A DNA stretch of 64,000 bases from NCBI RefSeq assembly GCF_026157085.1, contig NZ_JANPVN010000001.1:868001-932000 (forward strand), written 5' to 3'. Below are positions 48,842-57,298 of the stretch, piece after piece. Under the pieces are notes generated by a model. The model made no database searches and was not told the origin of the DNA. It saw only the letters and a program-made list of their open reading frames with translations. The position numbers and the translations under genes are program-made. Origin of the DNA: Sphingomicrobium arenosum. Lineage in GTDB: Bacteria; Pseudomonadota; Alphaproteobacteria; Sphingomonadales; Sphingomonadaceae. Position 1 is the first letter of the stretch. Every line of letters begins with the position of its first letter.

Positions 48842-48952
48842 CCGGACCAAGAGCGGTCCGGCTTCTAGCTGGTCGCATCGATTTGAGGAAGTAGAGACCC
48901 CAAGAGGGTCTGGCAGTCCGTTAGTCGGTAACTGTTAGCAAGGACCGCCCTA
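48842..48952 (-). promoter_or_regulatory. Structured 5' leader of cspA
   Basis: On the cspA strand three stems can be drawn before the ATG: CCGGACC with GGTCCGG (48842-48861, 20-40 bases upstream), AGACCC with GGGTCT (48895-48911), and an imperfect GGCGGTCC with GGACTGCC enclosing about 20 bases (near 48914-48952). A thermosensing leader is inferred by analogy with other cspA genes; no experiment supports it here. Confidence 0.5.
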
Positions 48953-48985
48953 GGCGCATGGGCAGCACAAAGATACCCCTATAAT

Positions 48986-49020
48986 GAAAAAGGCCCGGCA
49001 GATCGCTCCACCGGGCCTTC
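48986..49020 (-). terminator. Rho-independent terminator of pckA
   Basis: On the minus strand AAGGCCCGG pairs with CCGGGCCTT across a 12-base loop and is followed by TTTC. It is 26 bases past the pckA stop and upstream of the cspA promoter region. Confidence 0.85.
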
Positions 49021-49045
49021 TCTCTCCTGACGGGGCAGTCGGTGA

Positions 49046-50650
49046 CTACACCGTCGCTTTCACCGGGCCTGCCTCGCGGACACCCGCGTCGACATGCTCG
49101 GCAAACTCGGAAAAATTCTCGTTGAAGAGGTCGACCAGCTTGGCCGCCGTGGCGTCATAGGCCGCCTTGTCGTCCCACGTCGAACGCGGGTCGAGGATAG
49201 CGCTGTCGACGCCCGGCACCGCGACCGGCACCGCGAAACCGAAATTGGGATCCTTGCGGAATTCGGCATCCTTGAGCGAGCCGTCGAGCGCCGCATCGAG
49301 CAATGCGCGCGTCGCCTTGATCGGCATCCGGTTGCCGACGCCATATTTGCCGCCGGTCCAGCCGGTGTTGACCAGCCAGCAGTCGACCTGCCCTTCGGCG
49401 ATCCGCTTCTTCAAGAGGTTGCCGTAGACGGTCGGGTGACGCGGCATGAAGGGCGCGCCGAAGCAGGTGCTGAACGTCGCTTCAGGCTCGGTCACGCCGA
49501 TCTCGGTCCCCGCGACCTTGGCGGTATAGCCCGACAGGAAGTGGTACATCGCCTGGTCGGGCGTCAATTTGGCGATCGGGGGCAGCACGCCGAAGGCATC
49601 GGCGGTCAGCATGATGATATTCTGCGGCACGGGGCCGAGATTGTCGGCGCTCGTGTTCGGGATATAGTCGATCGGATAGGCACCGCGGCTGTTCTCGGCG
49701 AGGCTGTTATCGTCGAGGTCGAGCTCGCGGGTGACGGGATCCATCACGACATTCTCGAGCACCGTGCCGAACTTCTTCGTCGTGGCGTAAATCTCGGGCT
49801 CGGCCTCTTCCGAGAGGCGGATCATCTTGGCGTAGCAGCCGCCTTCGAAGTTGAAGACTGCGCTGTCCGACCAGCCATGCTCGTCATCGCCGATGAGCGT
49901 GCGCTTGGGGTCGGCCGACAGCGTCGTCTTGCCGGTGCCCGACAGGCCGAAAAAGATCGCGGTGTCGCCATCGGGACCGATGTTGGCCGAGCAGTGCATC
50001 GGCATGATGCCGTCCTGCGGCAGGAGGAAATTGAGGAGGCCGAAGACCGACTTCTTCATCTCGCCGCCATATTCGGTACCGCCGATAAGGATCAGCTTTT
50101 CCTTCAAGCTGACCGCGATGACGGTCTCGCTGCGCGTCCCGTGGCGCGCGGGATCGGCGCGGAAGCTCGGCAGGTCGATGATCGTATAGTCGGGCGCGAA
50201 ATCGGCGAGCTCCTCGCTCTCGGGGCGCACCAGCATCGTGCGGATGAACAGATTGTGCCAGGCATATTCGTTGACGACCCGGACCTTCACGCGATGTTCG
50301 GGCTGCGAACCGCCGTAAAGGTCGGCGACGAACAGGTCGCCCTTGTCCTTGAGCGCTGCCTTGAAGTCCTCGAGCAGCGCGGCGAAATGCTCCTCGCTCA
50401 TCGGCACGTTGGTCTTGCCGAACCAGACCTGCCCGTCGGACACGCTGTCCTTCACGATGAACTTGTCCTTGGCCGACCGGCCCGTGTGCTTGCCCGTCTC
50501 GACGACGATCGGGCCGTGCTTGGCGAGCTTGCCTTCGCCACGTTCAAGTGCCTGTTCGACCAAGGGTGCGGTGGTCAGGTTCCAATGGATCGACGCACTG
50601 GTGGCGAACCCCTGATCGTCGAGCTGGTGCTTCGGCGTCCGGTCAGTCAC
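49046..50650 (-). CDS. pckA: Phosphoenolpyruvate carboxykinase (ATP)
   Basis: A 534-residue enzyme that converts oxaloacetate and ATP to PEP, the first step of gluconeogenesis. The kinase-1a P-loop is [14 protein letters not shown]; metal- and substrate-binding blocks include [32 protein letters not shown] and the YTAKVAGTE stretch. The start is GTG at 50650 with AAAGGA about 6 bases upstream. It diverges from chvI, a pairing known in rhizobia and relatives. Two 12-bp palindromes lie in the shared region. Confidence 0.97.
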   Translation of the reverse strand: MTDRTPKHQLDDQGFATSASIHWNLTTAPLVEQALERGEGKLAKHGPIVVETGKHTGRSAKDKFIVKDSVSDGQVWFGKTNVPMSEEHFAALLEDFKAALKDKGDLFVADLYGGSQPEHRVKVRVVNEYAWHNLFIRTMLVRPESEELADFAPDYTIIDLPSFRADPARHGTRSETVIAVSLKEKLILIGGTEYGGEMKKSVFGLLNFLLPQDGIMPMHCSANIGPDGDTAIFFGLSGTGKTTLSADPKRTLIGDDEHGWSDSAVFNFEGGCYAKMIRLSEEAEPEIYATTKKFGTVLENVVMDPVTRELDLDDNSLAENSRGAYPIDYIPNTSADNLGPVPQNIIMLTADAFGVLPPIAKLTPDQAMYHFLSGYTAKVAGTEIGVTEPEATFSTCFGAPFMPRHPTVYGNLLKKRIAEGQVDCWLVNTGWTGGKYGVGNRMPIKATRALLDAALDGSLKDAEFRKDPNFGFAVPVAVPGVDSAILDPRSTWDDKAAYDATAAKLVDLFNENFSEFAEHVDAGVREAGPVKATV

Positions 50651-50698
50651 TTGATTTCCTTTCGAGTTTTGCCGTCGACGGCGCCCGCCCCGGCCGCC

Positions 50699-50710
50699 GC
50701 ATACGTATGC
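50699..50710. promoter_or_regulatory. Perfect 12-bp palindrome GCATACGTATGC (putative operator)
   Basis: A perfect inverted repeat centred on CG, 49 bases before the pckA start and 102 before chvI. The shape suits a LacI-type dimer, but no regulator can be named from sequence alone. Confidence 0.5.
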
Positions 50711-50749
50711 ACGAGCCTAGTGGCAGCCGCATGGCCCGGGGTCAAAGCT

Positions 50750-50761
50750 GTGAACGTTCAC
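50750..50761. promoter_or_regulatory. Perfect 12-bp palindrome GTGAACGTTCAC (putative operator)
   Basis: A second perfect inverted repeat with a CG centre, 51 bases before the chvI start and 100 before pckA. The two palindromes are 51 bases apart, centre to centre (about five helical turns). Confidence 0.5.
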
Positions 50762-50811
50762 GGCATGAAGATTCTTGTCATCGCAGCGTCAAAGCGCCAA
50801 AGCCGGTTGCA

Positions 50812-51534
50812 ATGACGCAGACAATCGCGCTCGTGGACGACGACCGGAATATCCTCACCTCCGTGTCGATCGCGCTCCAGGCCGAGGGCTTCGGGACCCG
50901 GGTCTATACCGACGGGGCCGCCGCCCTGCGTGCCTTCGCGGACAATCCGCCCGACCTTGGCGTCTTCGACATCAAGATGCCGCAGATGGACGGGCTCGAG
51001 CTGCTCGGCCATGTCCGCGACATGGACCCGCCGGTCGGCACCATGCCGGTCATCTTCCTTACCTCGAAGGACGATGAGCTGGACGAGGCCGAGGGCCTTT
51101 CGGCGGGCGCGGACGACTATATCACCAAGCCCTTCTCGCAGCGCCTCCTCATCGCCCGCATCAAGGCGATTCTCAGGCGGCAGGAGCTCGAACGGTCGAA
51201 TGGCGACAATGGCGGCGGCGAGGAGGAGGGCAAGCTCGTCACCCGTGGTCGGCTCGAGATGGACCCGGCGCGCCACAAGGTCGCATGGGACGGCAAGCCC
51301 GTCACGCTGACGGTCACCGAATTCCTCATTCTCGACAGCCTCGCCCAGCGCCCCGGCGTGGTGAAGAGCCGCAACCAGCTGCTCGATGCGGCCTATCACG
51401 ACGATGTCTTCGTCGATGACCGGACCATCGACAGCCACATCAAGCGCATCCGCCGCAAGTTCCGCGCGGTCGCCGACGACTTCGACGCCATCGAGACGCT
51501 CTACGGGGTGGGATATCGGTTCGGCGAGGAATGA
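50812..51534 (+). CDS. chvI: Response regulator ChvI (OmpR family)
   Basis: A 240-residue regulator: receiver domain with [11 protein letters not shown], phospho-Asp in [12 protein letters not shown] (about residue 52) and Lys in YITKPFS, then a winged-helix DNA-binding domain ([53 protein letters not shown]). In alphaproteobacteria ChvI acts with ChvG in acid or envelope stress control. The start at [11 protein letters not shown] is fixed by the domain edge; the upstream Shine-Dalgarno is weak. It overlaps chvG by 4 bases. Confidence 0.93.
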   Translation: MTQTIALVDDDRNILTSVSIALQAEGFGTRVYTDGAAALRAFADNPPDLGVFDIKMPQMDGLELLGHVRDMDPPVGTMPVIFLTSKDDELDEAEGLSAGADDYITKPFSQRLLIARIKAILRRQELERSNGDNGGGEEEGKLVTRGRLEMDPARHKVAWDGKPVTLTVTEFLILDSLAQRPGVVKSRNQLLDAAYHDDVFVDDRTIDSHIKRIRRKFRAVADDFDAIETLYGVGYRFGEE

Positions 51535-53108
51535 TCCCGCCGCACCTCAAATATATGAGCGCGCGCATGCGCGGCGACGTGCCCGCCTTCTGGCGCTACT
51601 GGACGCTCGTTCACCGCATCCTGGCGGTCAACATCCTGCCGATCCTGTTCGTCGCCCTGGGCATCCTCTGGCTCGACGCCTATCGCAACCAGCTGCGCGA
51701 CGAACGCGTCGACCGGCTCGCCAGCGATGCCGCCGCGGCCGCCATGGCCAGCGCCGAAGTGCCCATGGACCAGCGCATCGATCTGCTCGCCGCCTTGGGC
51801 TCGGCCGAGCAGGCGCGCCTCAGGATCTATGGCCCCGACGGCAATCTCGTCGCCGACAGCTGGGACGGCGCCGCGCCCACCTATGAACTCCAGGATCCCG
51901 CGACCCAGCGCTGGACGAAGAAGGCCGCACGCATCATCGATGCCGGCTTCAACGCGCTCGTCGCCGCCCCGCCGATCGAGCCCTTCGCCGAACCCACGAG
52001 AGACCGCGCCGCCGCCTGGCCCGAAATCGCCGCCGCGCGGCGTGCCGGCGATGTCGTCACCCGCGTGCGCGAGGCCCCCGACCGCACCCCCGTCTTTTCC
52101 GCCGCCGTCCCGACGCCCCGCGGGGGCACGCTGCTCGCCACCGCCAACGACCGCGACTATACCGACCAGGTGCGCCGCCAGCGCTCGACGCTGGCCATGC
52201 TGCTCGGCGCTGCGCTCGCCATCGGCATCGCTCTCTCGCTCTTCCTCGCGCGCACCATCGCGCGTCCGCTACGCCGGATCGCGCTGGCCGCGCACCGCGT
52301 GCGCACGGGCCGCTCGCGCCAGGTCAACGTGCCGCGCCTGCCGCGCCGCCACGACGAGGTCGGGGCGCTCGCCCGCGCGGTGAGCGACATGTCGACCGCG
52401 CTGCAGGAGCGGATCGACAAGATCGAGGCCTTCGCCGCCGACGTCAGCCACGAACTGAAGAACCCCCTCGCCTCGCTCCGCAGCGCCGTCGACAGCCTCG
52501 AACGCGTTGACGATCCCAGGGTTCGCGCCCGCCTCCTCGACGTGGTGCGGCAGGACGTCATCCGCCTCGATCGGCTCATCAGCGATATTGCCGAGGCCGC
52601 GCGCACCGACGGCGAGCTCACGCGCGCACAGCTCGAACCCGTCCCGCTCGACGACCTCGCGCGTCACCTCATCCGCGCGTGGGAGGAACGGCGCGAGACC
52701 GGCAATGCCCGCTTCTCCCTGACCACGCAGGGCAACGGACCCTTCATCGTCTTCGGCGAACCCATGCGGCTGGCGCGCGCGATCGACAATCTGATCGACA
52801 ATGCGGTCAGCTTTTCGCCCGCGCGCGGCCGCATCGCGCTCAACCTGTCGCGCGCCGGGGCCATGATCCGACTGACGATTACCGACGATGGCCCGGGAGT
52901 TCCGGAGGACGAACGCGACGCCATCTTCCATCGTTTTCATTCGCACCGCCCCGACAAGCGCGAATTCGGGCGCCACTCGGGCCTCGGCCTCGCCATTGCG
53001 CGCGCCATCGTCGAGGGGCATGACGGCGACATCATGGTATGCGACCGCGACGACGAGGCCGAGGGCGCCTGTTTCACCATCCTCCTGCCCGGCTGGGAGG
53101 GCGCATGA
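51531..53108 (+). CDS. chvG: Sensor histidine kinase ChvG (ExoS)
   Basis: A 525-residue inner-membrane kinase. The first membrane helix is [19 protein letters not shown] (about 30-50), followed by a periplasmic domain of about 170 residues, the second helix [22 protein letters not shown], a HAMP linker, the histidine box [19 protein letters not shown], and an ATPase with [22 protein letters not shown] and [11 protein letters not shown]. The ChvG stimulatory region ([10 protein letters not shown] start) and position after chvI identify it. It likely senses acid or envelope stress; ExoR, the known inhibitor in rhizobia, is not in this window. Confidence 0.92.
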   Translation: MIPPHLKYMSARMRGDVPAFWRYWTLVHRILAVNILPILFVALGILWLDAYRNQLRDERVDRLASDAAAAAMASAEVPMDQRIDLLAALGSAEQARLRIYGPDGNLVADSWDGAAPTYELQDPATQRWTKKAARIIDAGFNALVAAPPIEPFAEPTRDRAAAWPEIAAARRAGDVVTRVREAPDRTPVFSAAVPTPRGGTLLATANDRDYTDQVRRQRSTLAMLLGAALAIGIALSLFLARTIARPLRRIALAAHRVRTGRSRQVNVPRLPRRHDEVGALARAVSDMSTALQERIDKIEAFAADVSHELKNPLASLRSAVDSLERVDDPRVRARLLDVVRQDVIRLDRLISDIAEAARTDGELTRAQLEPVPLDDLARHLIRAWEERRETGNARFSLTTQGNGPFIVFGEPMRLARAIDNLIDNAVSFSPARGRIALNLSRAGAMIRLTITDDGPGVPEDERDAIFHRFHSHRPDKREFGRHSGLGLAIARAIVEGHDGDIMVCDRDDEAEGACFTILLPGWEGA

Positions 53109-53118
53109 GGACCATCGC

Positions 53119-53550
53119 ATGAGAGACGGATCGAGCGATATCGTCCACGCCTCCTCGGTCGCCATCGGCGGGCGGGTGGTGCTGCTGCTCGGCGCCTCGG
53201 GGGCGGGCAAATCGGACCTCGCGCTGCGCCTCATCGATCGTGGCCATGCCCTCGTCGCCGACGATCGCACCATCGTCCAGCGCAAGGGCGACCAGCTCAT
53301 CGCCTCCCCGCCGCCCACGATCGCGGGCAAGCTCGAAGCGCGCGGGATCGGTATTCTCGACCTGCCGCATCTCGAACGGGCCCCCGTCGCGCTCGCCATC
53401 GGGCTCGACGGGCCGGTCGAACGCTATCCGCTCGATGAAAAGGAGCTGACCTTGCTCGGTATCTCGCTTCCCCTCCTGTCGCTCGATGCGCGCGCGCCAT
53501 CGGCGCCGATCCTCGTCGAACATGCGTTCGCCCGCGAGGTGGCGCGATGA
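53119..53550 (+). CDS. hprK: HPr kinase/phosphorylase, short alphaproteobacterial form
   Basis: A 143-residue protein equal to the C-terminal catalytic domain of HprK; the N-terminal domain of Gram-positive enzymes is absent, as is usual in alphaproteobacteria. Walker A is GASGAGKS (25-32), followed by LVADDRTIVQ and the signature region GILDLPHLERAPVALAI. It should phosphorylate HPr on a Ser (see the HPr entry). GAGGACC precedes the ATG. Its stop overlaps rapZ by 4 bases. Confidence 0.93.
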   Translation: MRDGSSDIVHASSVAIGGRVVLLLGASGAGKSDLALRLIDRGHALVADDRTIVQRKGDQLIASPPPTIAGKLEARGIGILDLPHLERAPVALAIGLDGPVERYPLDEKELTLLGISLPLLSLDARAPSAPILVEHAFAREVAR

Positions 53551-54446
53551 ACGCTGCCGACGCTCGCCGCCGACGGCTCCTGATCGTCACCGGCATGTCG
53601 GGGGCGGGCAAGTCGACCGCGCTCGACACGCTCGAGGATTGGGGCTGGGATATCGTCGACAATCTCCCCGTCGCACTGCTCGGCGACTATGTCGCGCAGG
53701 ACATGGGCGAGGATCCGCCTCCCATGGCGGTCGGGATCGACATGCGCAGCCGCGGCTTTTCCGCCGATGCGCTGCTCGCGGCCATGGATGCGCTCGGCGG
53801 GGTTCGCGCCGAACTCGTCTTCCTCGATTGCGCCTCTGCCGAACTCACCCGCCGTTTCGACGAGACCCGGCGCCGCCACCCGCTCGCCGCCGATCGCCCG
53901 GCCGAGGACGGCATCTGGCTCGAACGCCGCCTGCTCGACCCATTGCGCGAGCGCGCCGATGCGGTCATTGACACCACCGCCTTGAAGCCGGTCGAGCTGC
54001 GCGAGGATCTACGCAGCCGCTATCGCGAGGGCGGCGAGAAGCCCGTCATCACCCTCGCCAGCTTCGGTTTCGCGCGCGGAGTCGCGCGCACCGCCGACCT
54101 CACCTTCGACATGAGATTTCTCGACAATCCGCATTGGGTCGAGGAATTGCGACCGCTCACGGGACGCGACGAAGCCGTGAAAACTCACGTTTCTTCCGAT
54201 CCAGCCTATGGCCAGACCATGGACCGGATTGAAACATTGGTCACTGACCTTATTCCGCGCTATTGGGAGGCGGGCAAACATTATCTGACCATCGCTTTCG
54301 GCTGCACGGGGGGCCGACATCGTTCGGTGGCAGCGACGGAAGACATGGCCGCGCGCCTTGCGGCACAAGGCCATGAAGTGTCGATCAGGCATCGCGATTT
54401 GAAGACGCAGCCCGACGACCGGTACGAGAAGCGGAAACAGAGGTAG
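53547..54446 (+). CDS. rapZ: RNase adapter protein RapZ
   Basis: A 299-residue nucleotide-binding protein: Walker A GMSGAGKS (16-23), DNLPVALL, VGIDMRSRGF, then the C-terminal domain with SFGFARGVARTADLTFDMRFLDNPHW, and IAFGCTGGRHRSVAATEDMA near the end. In enterobacteria RapZ delivers small RNAs to RNase E and senses glucosamine-6-phosphate; alphaproteobacterial roles are less clear. Its location between hprK and the phosphotransferase genes is standard. Confidence 0.94.
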   Translation: MNAADARRRRLLIVTGMSGAGKSTALDTLEDWGWDIVDNLPVALLGDYVAQDMGEDPPPMAVGIDMRSRGFSADALLAAMDALGGVRAELVFLDCASAELTRRFDETRRRHPLAADRPAEDGIWLERRLLDPLRERADAVIDTTALKPVELREDLRSRYREGGEKPVITLASFGFARGVARTADLTFDMRFLDNPHWVEELRPLTGRDEAVKTHVSSDPAYGQTMDRIETLVTDLIPRYWEAGKHYLTIAFGCTGGRHRSVAATEDMAARLAAQGHEVSIRHRDLKTQPDDRYEKRKQR

Positions 54447-54455
54447 AGCGGTTTT

Positions 54456-54866
54456 ATGATCGGTTTGGTTTTGGTCACCCACGGCCGGCTGGCGACCGAG
54501 TTCATCACGGCGATGGAACATGTGGTCGGCAAGCAGGATGCGGTCGAGGGCATTTGTATCGGTCCCGAGGATGACATGGAGGCGCGCCGCGCCGACATCG
54601 CCGCCGCGATCGAACGCAACGACCAGGGCGATGGCGTCATCATCTTGACCGACCTGTTCGGCGGCACCCCGTCCAACCTGTCGATCAGCCTGATGGGCGA
54701 CAGCAATTGCGTCGAGGTCATCGCCGGCATCAACCTGCCCATGCTGATCCGCCTCGAAAGCGCGCGAAAGACCATGGACGTCGCCAAGGCGGTGGCCGCC
54801 GCGCGCGATGCGGGGCGCAAATATATCTCGGTCGCCTCTGAAATCCTCGGCGAAGCGGCCGCCTGA
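54456..54866 (+). CDS. PTS IIA component, mannose family (EIIA-Man-type)
   Basis: A 136-residue phosphoryl carrier. His9 in LVLVTHGRLATEF is the expected phosphorylated residue, with ILTDLFGGTPSNLS forming the rest of the active site. No sugar-specific IIB or IIC is nearby, so it is likely a terminal regulatory acceptor, as proposed for alphaproteobacterial PTS systems. It is nine bases downstream of rapZ. Confidence 0.93.
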   Translation: MIGLVLVTHGRLATEFITAMEHVVGKQDAVEGICIGPEDDMEARRADIAAAIERNDQGDGVIILTDLFGGTPSNLSISLMGDSNCVEVIAGINLPMLIRLESARKTMDVAKAVAAARDAGRKYISVASEILGEAAA

Positions 54867-54874
54867 GAAGACAA

Positions 54875-55150
54875 ATGAGCGTTTCCAAGAAGATCAAGAT
54901 TTCCAACCGCCGCGGCCTCCATGCCCGCGCCTCGGCGAAATTCGTCAACCTCGTCCACGAAATCGGCGACGGCGTGTCCGTCGAGGTGGAAAAGGACGGC
55001 AACCGCGTCACAGGCAAGTCGATCATGGGCCTGATGATGCTCGGCGCCGCGATGGGCGACTGCATCACCATCCATGTCGACGGCGACGAGGCGCAACCCG
55101 CGCTCGACAAGCTCGCCGGGCTTGTAAAAGACCGCTTCTACGAAGATTGA
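54875..55150 (+). CDS. HPr phosphocarrier protein
   Basis: A 91-residue protein. His16 in RRGLHARASAKF is the PEP-dependent phosphorylation site and Ser49 in TGKSIMGLMMLGA is the residue for HPr kinase. Enzyme I (ptsP or ptsI), needed to charge it, is not in the window. It lies 8 bases after the IIA gene. Confidence 0.95.
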   Translation: MSVSKKIKISNRRGLHARASAKFVNLVHEIGDGVSVEVEKDGNRVTGKSIMGLMMLGAAMGDCITIHVDGDEAQPALDKLAGLVKDRFYED

Positions 55151-55181
55151 GCTTTTTCGCCGGACGCCCTAGGGCGACACC

Positions 55182-55985
55182 ATGCCGCGCGAAATCACCT
55201 CTTTCTCCAACAGCACCGTCAAGTTCATCCGCAGCCTGCGCGACAAGAAGGCGCGGCGCAGCGAGGGCCTGTTCCTCGCCGAGGGCCTGCGCATCATCAC
55301 CGAGGCGCGCGATGAAGGGCATCTGCCAAAGCTGATCGCTTTCGGACCGCAGGGCGCGCAGCATCCGCTGGCGCAAGAGATCATCGCCGCGACCGAAGCG
55401 GCAGGCGGCGATGCCATCCTCACCAGTCCCGACATTTTGTCCAAGATGAGCGGCAAGGATAATCCGCAGGCGCTCATCGCCGCCTACGACCAGCCCGACA
55501 CCTCGCTGGCTTCGCTCAAGCGCGCCGCCGCCGACATCTGGCTGGTCGGCGAGAAATTGCGCGATCCCGGCAATATCGGGACCATCCTGCGCACTGGCGA
55601 TGCGGTCGGCGCGGGCGGGCTCATCCTCATCGACGATTGCGCCGACCCCTTTGCGGTAGAAACCGTGCGGGCCTCGATGGGCGCCATCTTCACGCAAAAA
55701 ATCGCGCAGGCGCCATGGGACGAGTTCCTCCCTTGGCTGCGCTCGGGTCCGGGCCAACTGGTCGGCACCAGCCTCCAGACCGAGCACGACTATCGCGACG
55801 CCCCCTATGAGGCCCCCGTCTTCCTCCTCATTGGCAACGAGAGCCAGGGGCTCCCCGACGCCTATGAGGCCGAATGCGACCTCTTGGTGAAGATCCCGAT
55901 GCATGGGCGCGCCGACAGCCTCAATGCCGCCGTGGCCGCCGCCATCACGGCCTTCGAAGTGCGGAGCGCCTGGCGGAACCGCTAA
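55182..55985 (+). CDS. TrmH/SpoU family RNA 2'-O-methyltransferase
   Basis: A 267-residue SPOUT methyltransferase. The substrate-binding N-terminal domain (FSNSTVKFIRSLRDKKARRSEGLFLAEGLRII) precedes the trefoil-knot domain: EKLRDPGNIGTILRTGDAVGAGGLIL (motif 1), FLLIGNESQGLP (motif 2) and IPMHGRADSLNAAVAAAITAFE (motif 3). Target RNA (rRNA or tRNA) is not assignable. It may be read through from the PTS genes. Confidence 0.9.
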   Translation: MPREITSFSNSTVKFIRSLRDKKARRSEGLFLAEGLRIITEARDEGHLPKLIAFGPQGAQHPLAQEIIAATEAAGGDAILTSPDILSKMSGKDNPQALIAAYDQPDTSLASLKRAAADIWLVGEKLRDPGNIGTILRTGDAVGAGGLILIDDCADPFAVETVRASMGAIFTQKIAQAPWDEFLPWLRSGPGQLVGTSLQTEHDYRDAPYEAPVFLLIGNESQGLPDAYEAECDLLVKIPMHGRADSLNAAVAAAITAFEVRSAWRNR

Positions 55986-56008
55986 GCCCTGCGGCTCGTT
56001 TCGGGGCC

Positions 56009-56857
56009 ATGAAGTATCTCGTCCGCACTGCCGCCACCGCCGGCCTCGCCGCCCTCGTCGCTGCCTGCACGCAGCCCTATGGCGAACGCTACGACCCCTA
56101 TGACCCCTACGGCTATCCGCCGCAGCAAGGCCAATATCCGGGCGGACAATATGACCCCTATGGCGGCCAGCAGCAGCAGGTCCTGGATCCCTACCGCGCC
56201 ACGGGCACCGAGCCCTTCTGGAGCCTCACCATCACCCCGCAGGAGATGCGGTTCGACAGCGCCAATGGCCTGCGCGTCGCCGAGGCGACGCCGCGTGCCA
56301 TCAACGGCTATGCCGGCCCCGTCTATCGCGGCCGCCGCCTCGAAGTGAACATCGTGCGCGGCCAGGGCTGTTCGGACGGCATGAGCGACCGCCGCTATCC
56401 CGACCAGGTGCAGGTCTATGTCGACGGGCGCGAATATCGCGGCTGCGGCGCACCCGAGCGCGACTATCAACAGGGGAGCTATGACAACCCCTATGGCACG
56501 CCCTCCTACGGTTCGGGCTACGACCAGCCCGCCGTACCGCTCGACCGCACCAGCTGGCGCGTGACCCGCGTCAACGGCCTGTCGGTCCCCTCGGGCGGCT
56601 ATTATATGAACTTCCAGCCCAACAACCGGCTGAGCGCCAAGTTCGGCTGCAACGAGATGACGGGCGGTTACCGGCTCTACGGCGACCGCCTCGATCTGGG
56701 AGGCGGCCTGTCGATGACCCGCATGGCCTGCCCCGACATGAGCTTCGAGACACGCGCCACCAACATCCTGTCGAGCCCGCTACGGGTCGAGATGGACCGC
56801 GACGGCGTCACTTTCTCGAATGATCGCGGCCGTATCGACGCCGTGCGCGCCAACTAG
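56009..56857 (+). CDS. Lipoprotein with COG3650-type and META domains
   Basis: A 282-residue lipoprotein (LVRTAATAGLAALVAACTQ). After the lipobox, a Tyr/Pro/Gly/Gln-rich linker of about 40 residues (repeats of YDPY and QYPGG) leads to domain one (ATGTEPFWSLTITPQEMRF, GQGCSDGMSDRRYPDQVQVYVDGREYRGCG), which resembles the neighbour downstream. A second low-complexity linker leads to a META domain (LDRTSWRVTRVNG, KFGCNEMTGGYRL, MTRMACP), related to HslJ. The fusion probably works in the periplasm; specific role unknown. Confidence 0.85.
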   Translation: MKYLVRTAATAGLAALVAACTQPYGERYDPYDPYGYPPQQGQYPGGQYDPYGGQQQQVLDPYRATGTEPFWSLTITPQEMRFDSANGLRVAEATPRAINGYAGPVYRGRRLEVNIVRGQGCSDGMSDRRYPDQVQVYVDGREYRGCGAPERDYQQGSYDNPYGTPSYGSGYDQPAVPLDRTSWRVTRVNGLSVPSGGYYMNFQPNNRLSAKFGCNEMTGGYRLYGDRLDLGGGLSMTRMACPDMSFETRATNILSSPLRVEMDRDGVTFSNDRGRIDAVRAN

Positions 56858-56868
56858 GAGTATCGCCG

Positions 56869-57291
56869 ATGAAAGCCCTTGCCCTGCCCGCCCTTGCCGC
56901 GATCATGCTGACGGCCTGTGCCACGACGCCGCGCGACCCTTATACCGGCCAGGCGCCCTATGGCGGCCCCATTAATGCGGGCCCCAATTACGACGTCAGC
57001 TATTCGGCGGCGGGGGCCAACTGGCGCCTCACCATCGATGGCCAGGCGATGGAGCTCGTCACCGACGCGGGCTTTCGCGCCACCGACACGCTGGTCAGCT
57101 TCACCCCGCGTCACAATGAGTCCGACATCTATCAGGGCCAGCGCATGACGATCGAGGCGATCCACGGCCAGTGCACCATCGGCGATGGCGGCCAGACCTA
57201 TCCGCACCGCGTCACGGTGACGCTGGGCGACCAGAGCTTCCGCGGCTGCGGCCAGAAAAGCATCGTGCCCCCGAGCGGGCGTAGCTACTAG
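56869..57291 (+). CDS. COG3650-like lipoprotein
   Basis: A 140-residue lipoprotein (KALALPALAAIMLTACATT). The single domain has NWRLTIDGQAMELVTDAGF and IHGQCTIGDGGQTYPHRVTVTLGDQSFRGCG. It is clearly related to domain one of the protein just upstream, sharing the W-x-L-T-I start, the two Cys, and the R-G-C-G end, so the two genes look like a duplication. The pair is 11 bases apart and likely co-transcribed. Function unknown. Confidence 0.8.
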   Translation: MKALALPALAAIMLTACATTPRDPYTGQAPYGGPINAGPNYDVSYSAAGANWRLTIDGQAMELVTDAGFRATDTLVSFTPRHNESDIYQGQRMTIEAIHGQCTIGDGGQTYPHRVTVTLGDQSFRGCGQKSIVPPSGRSY

Positions 57292-57298
57292 CGCGCCC

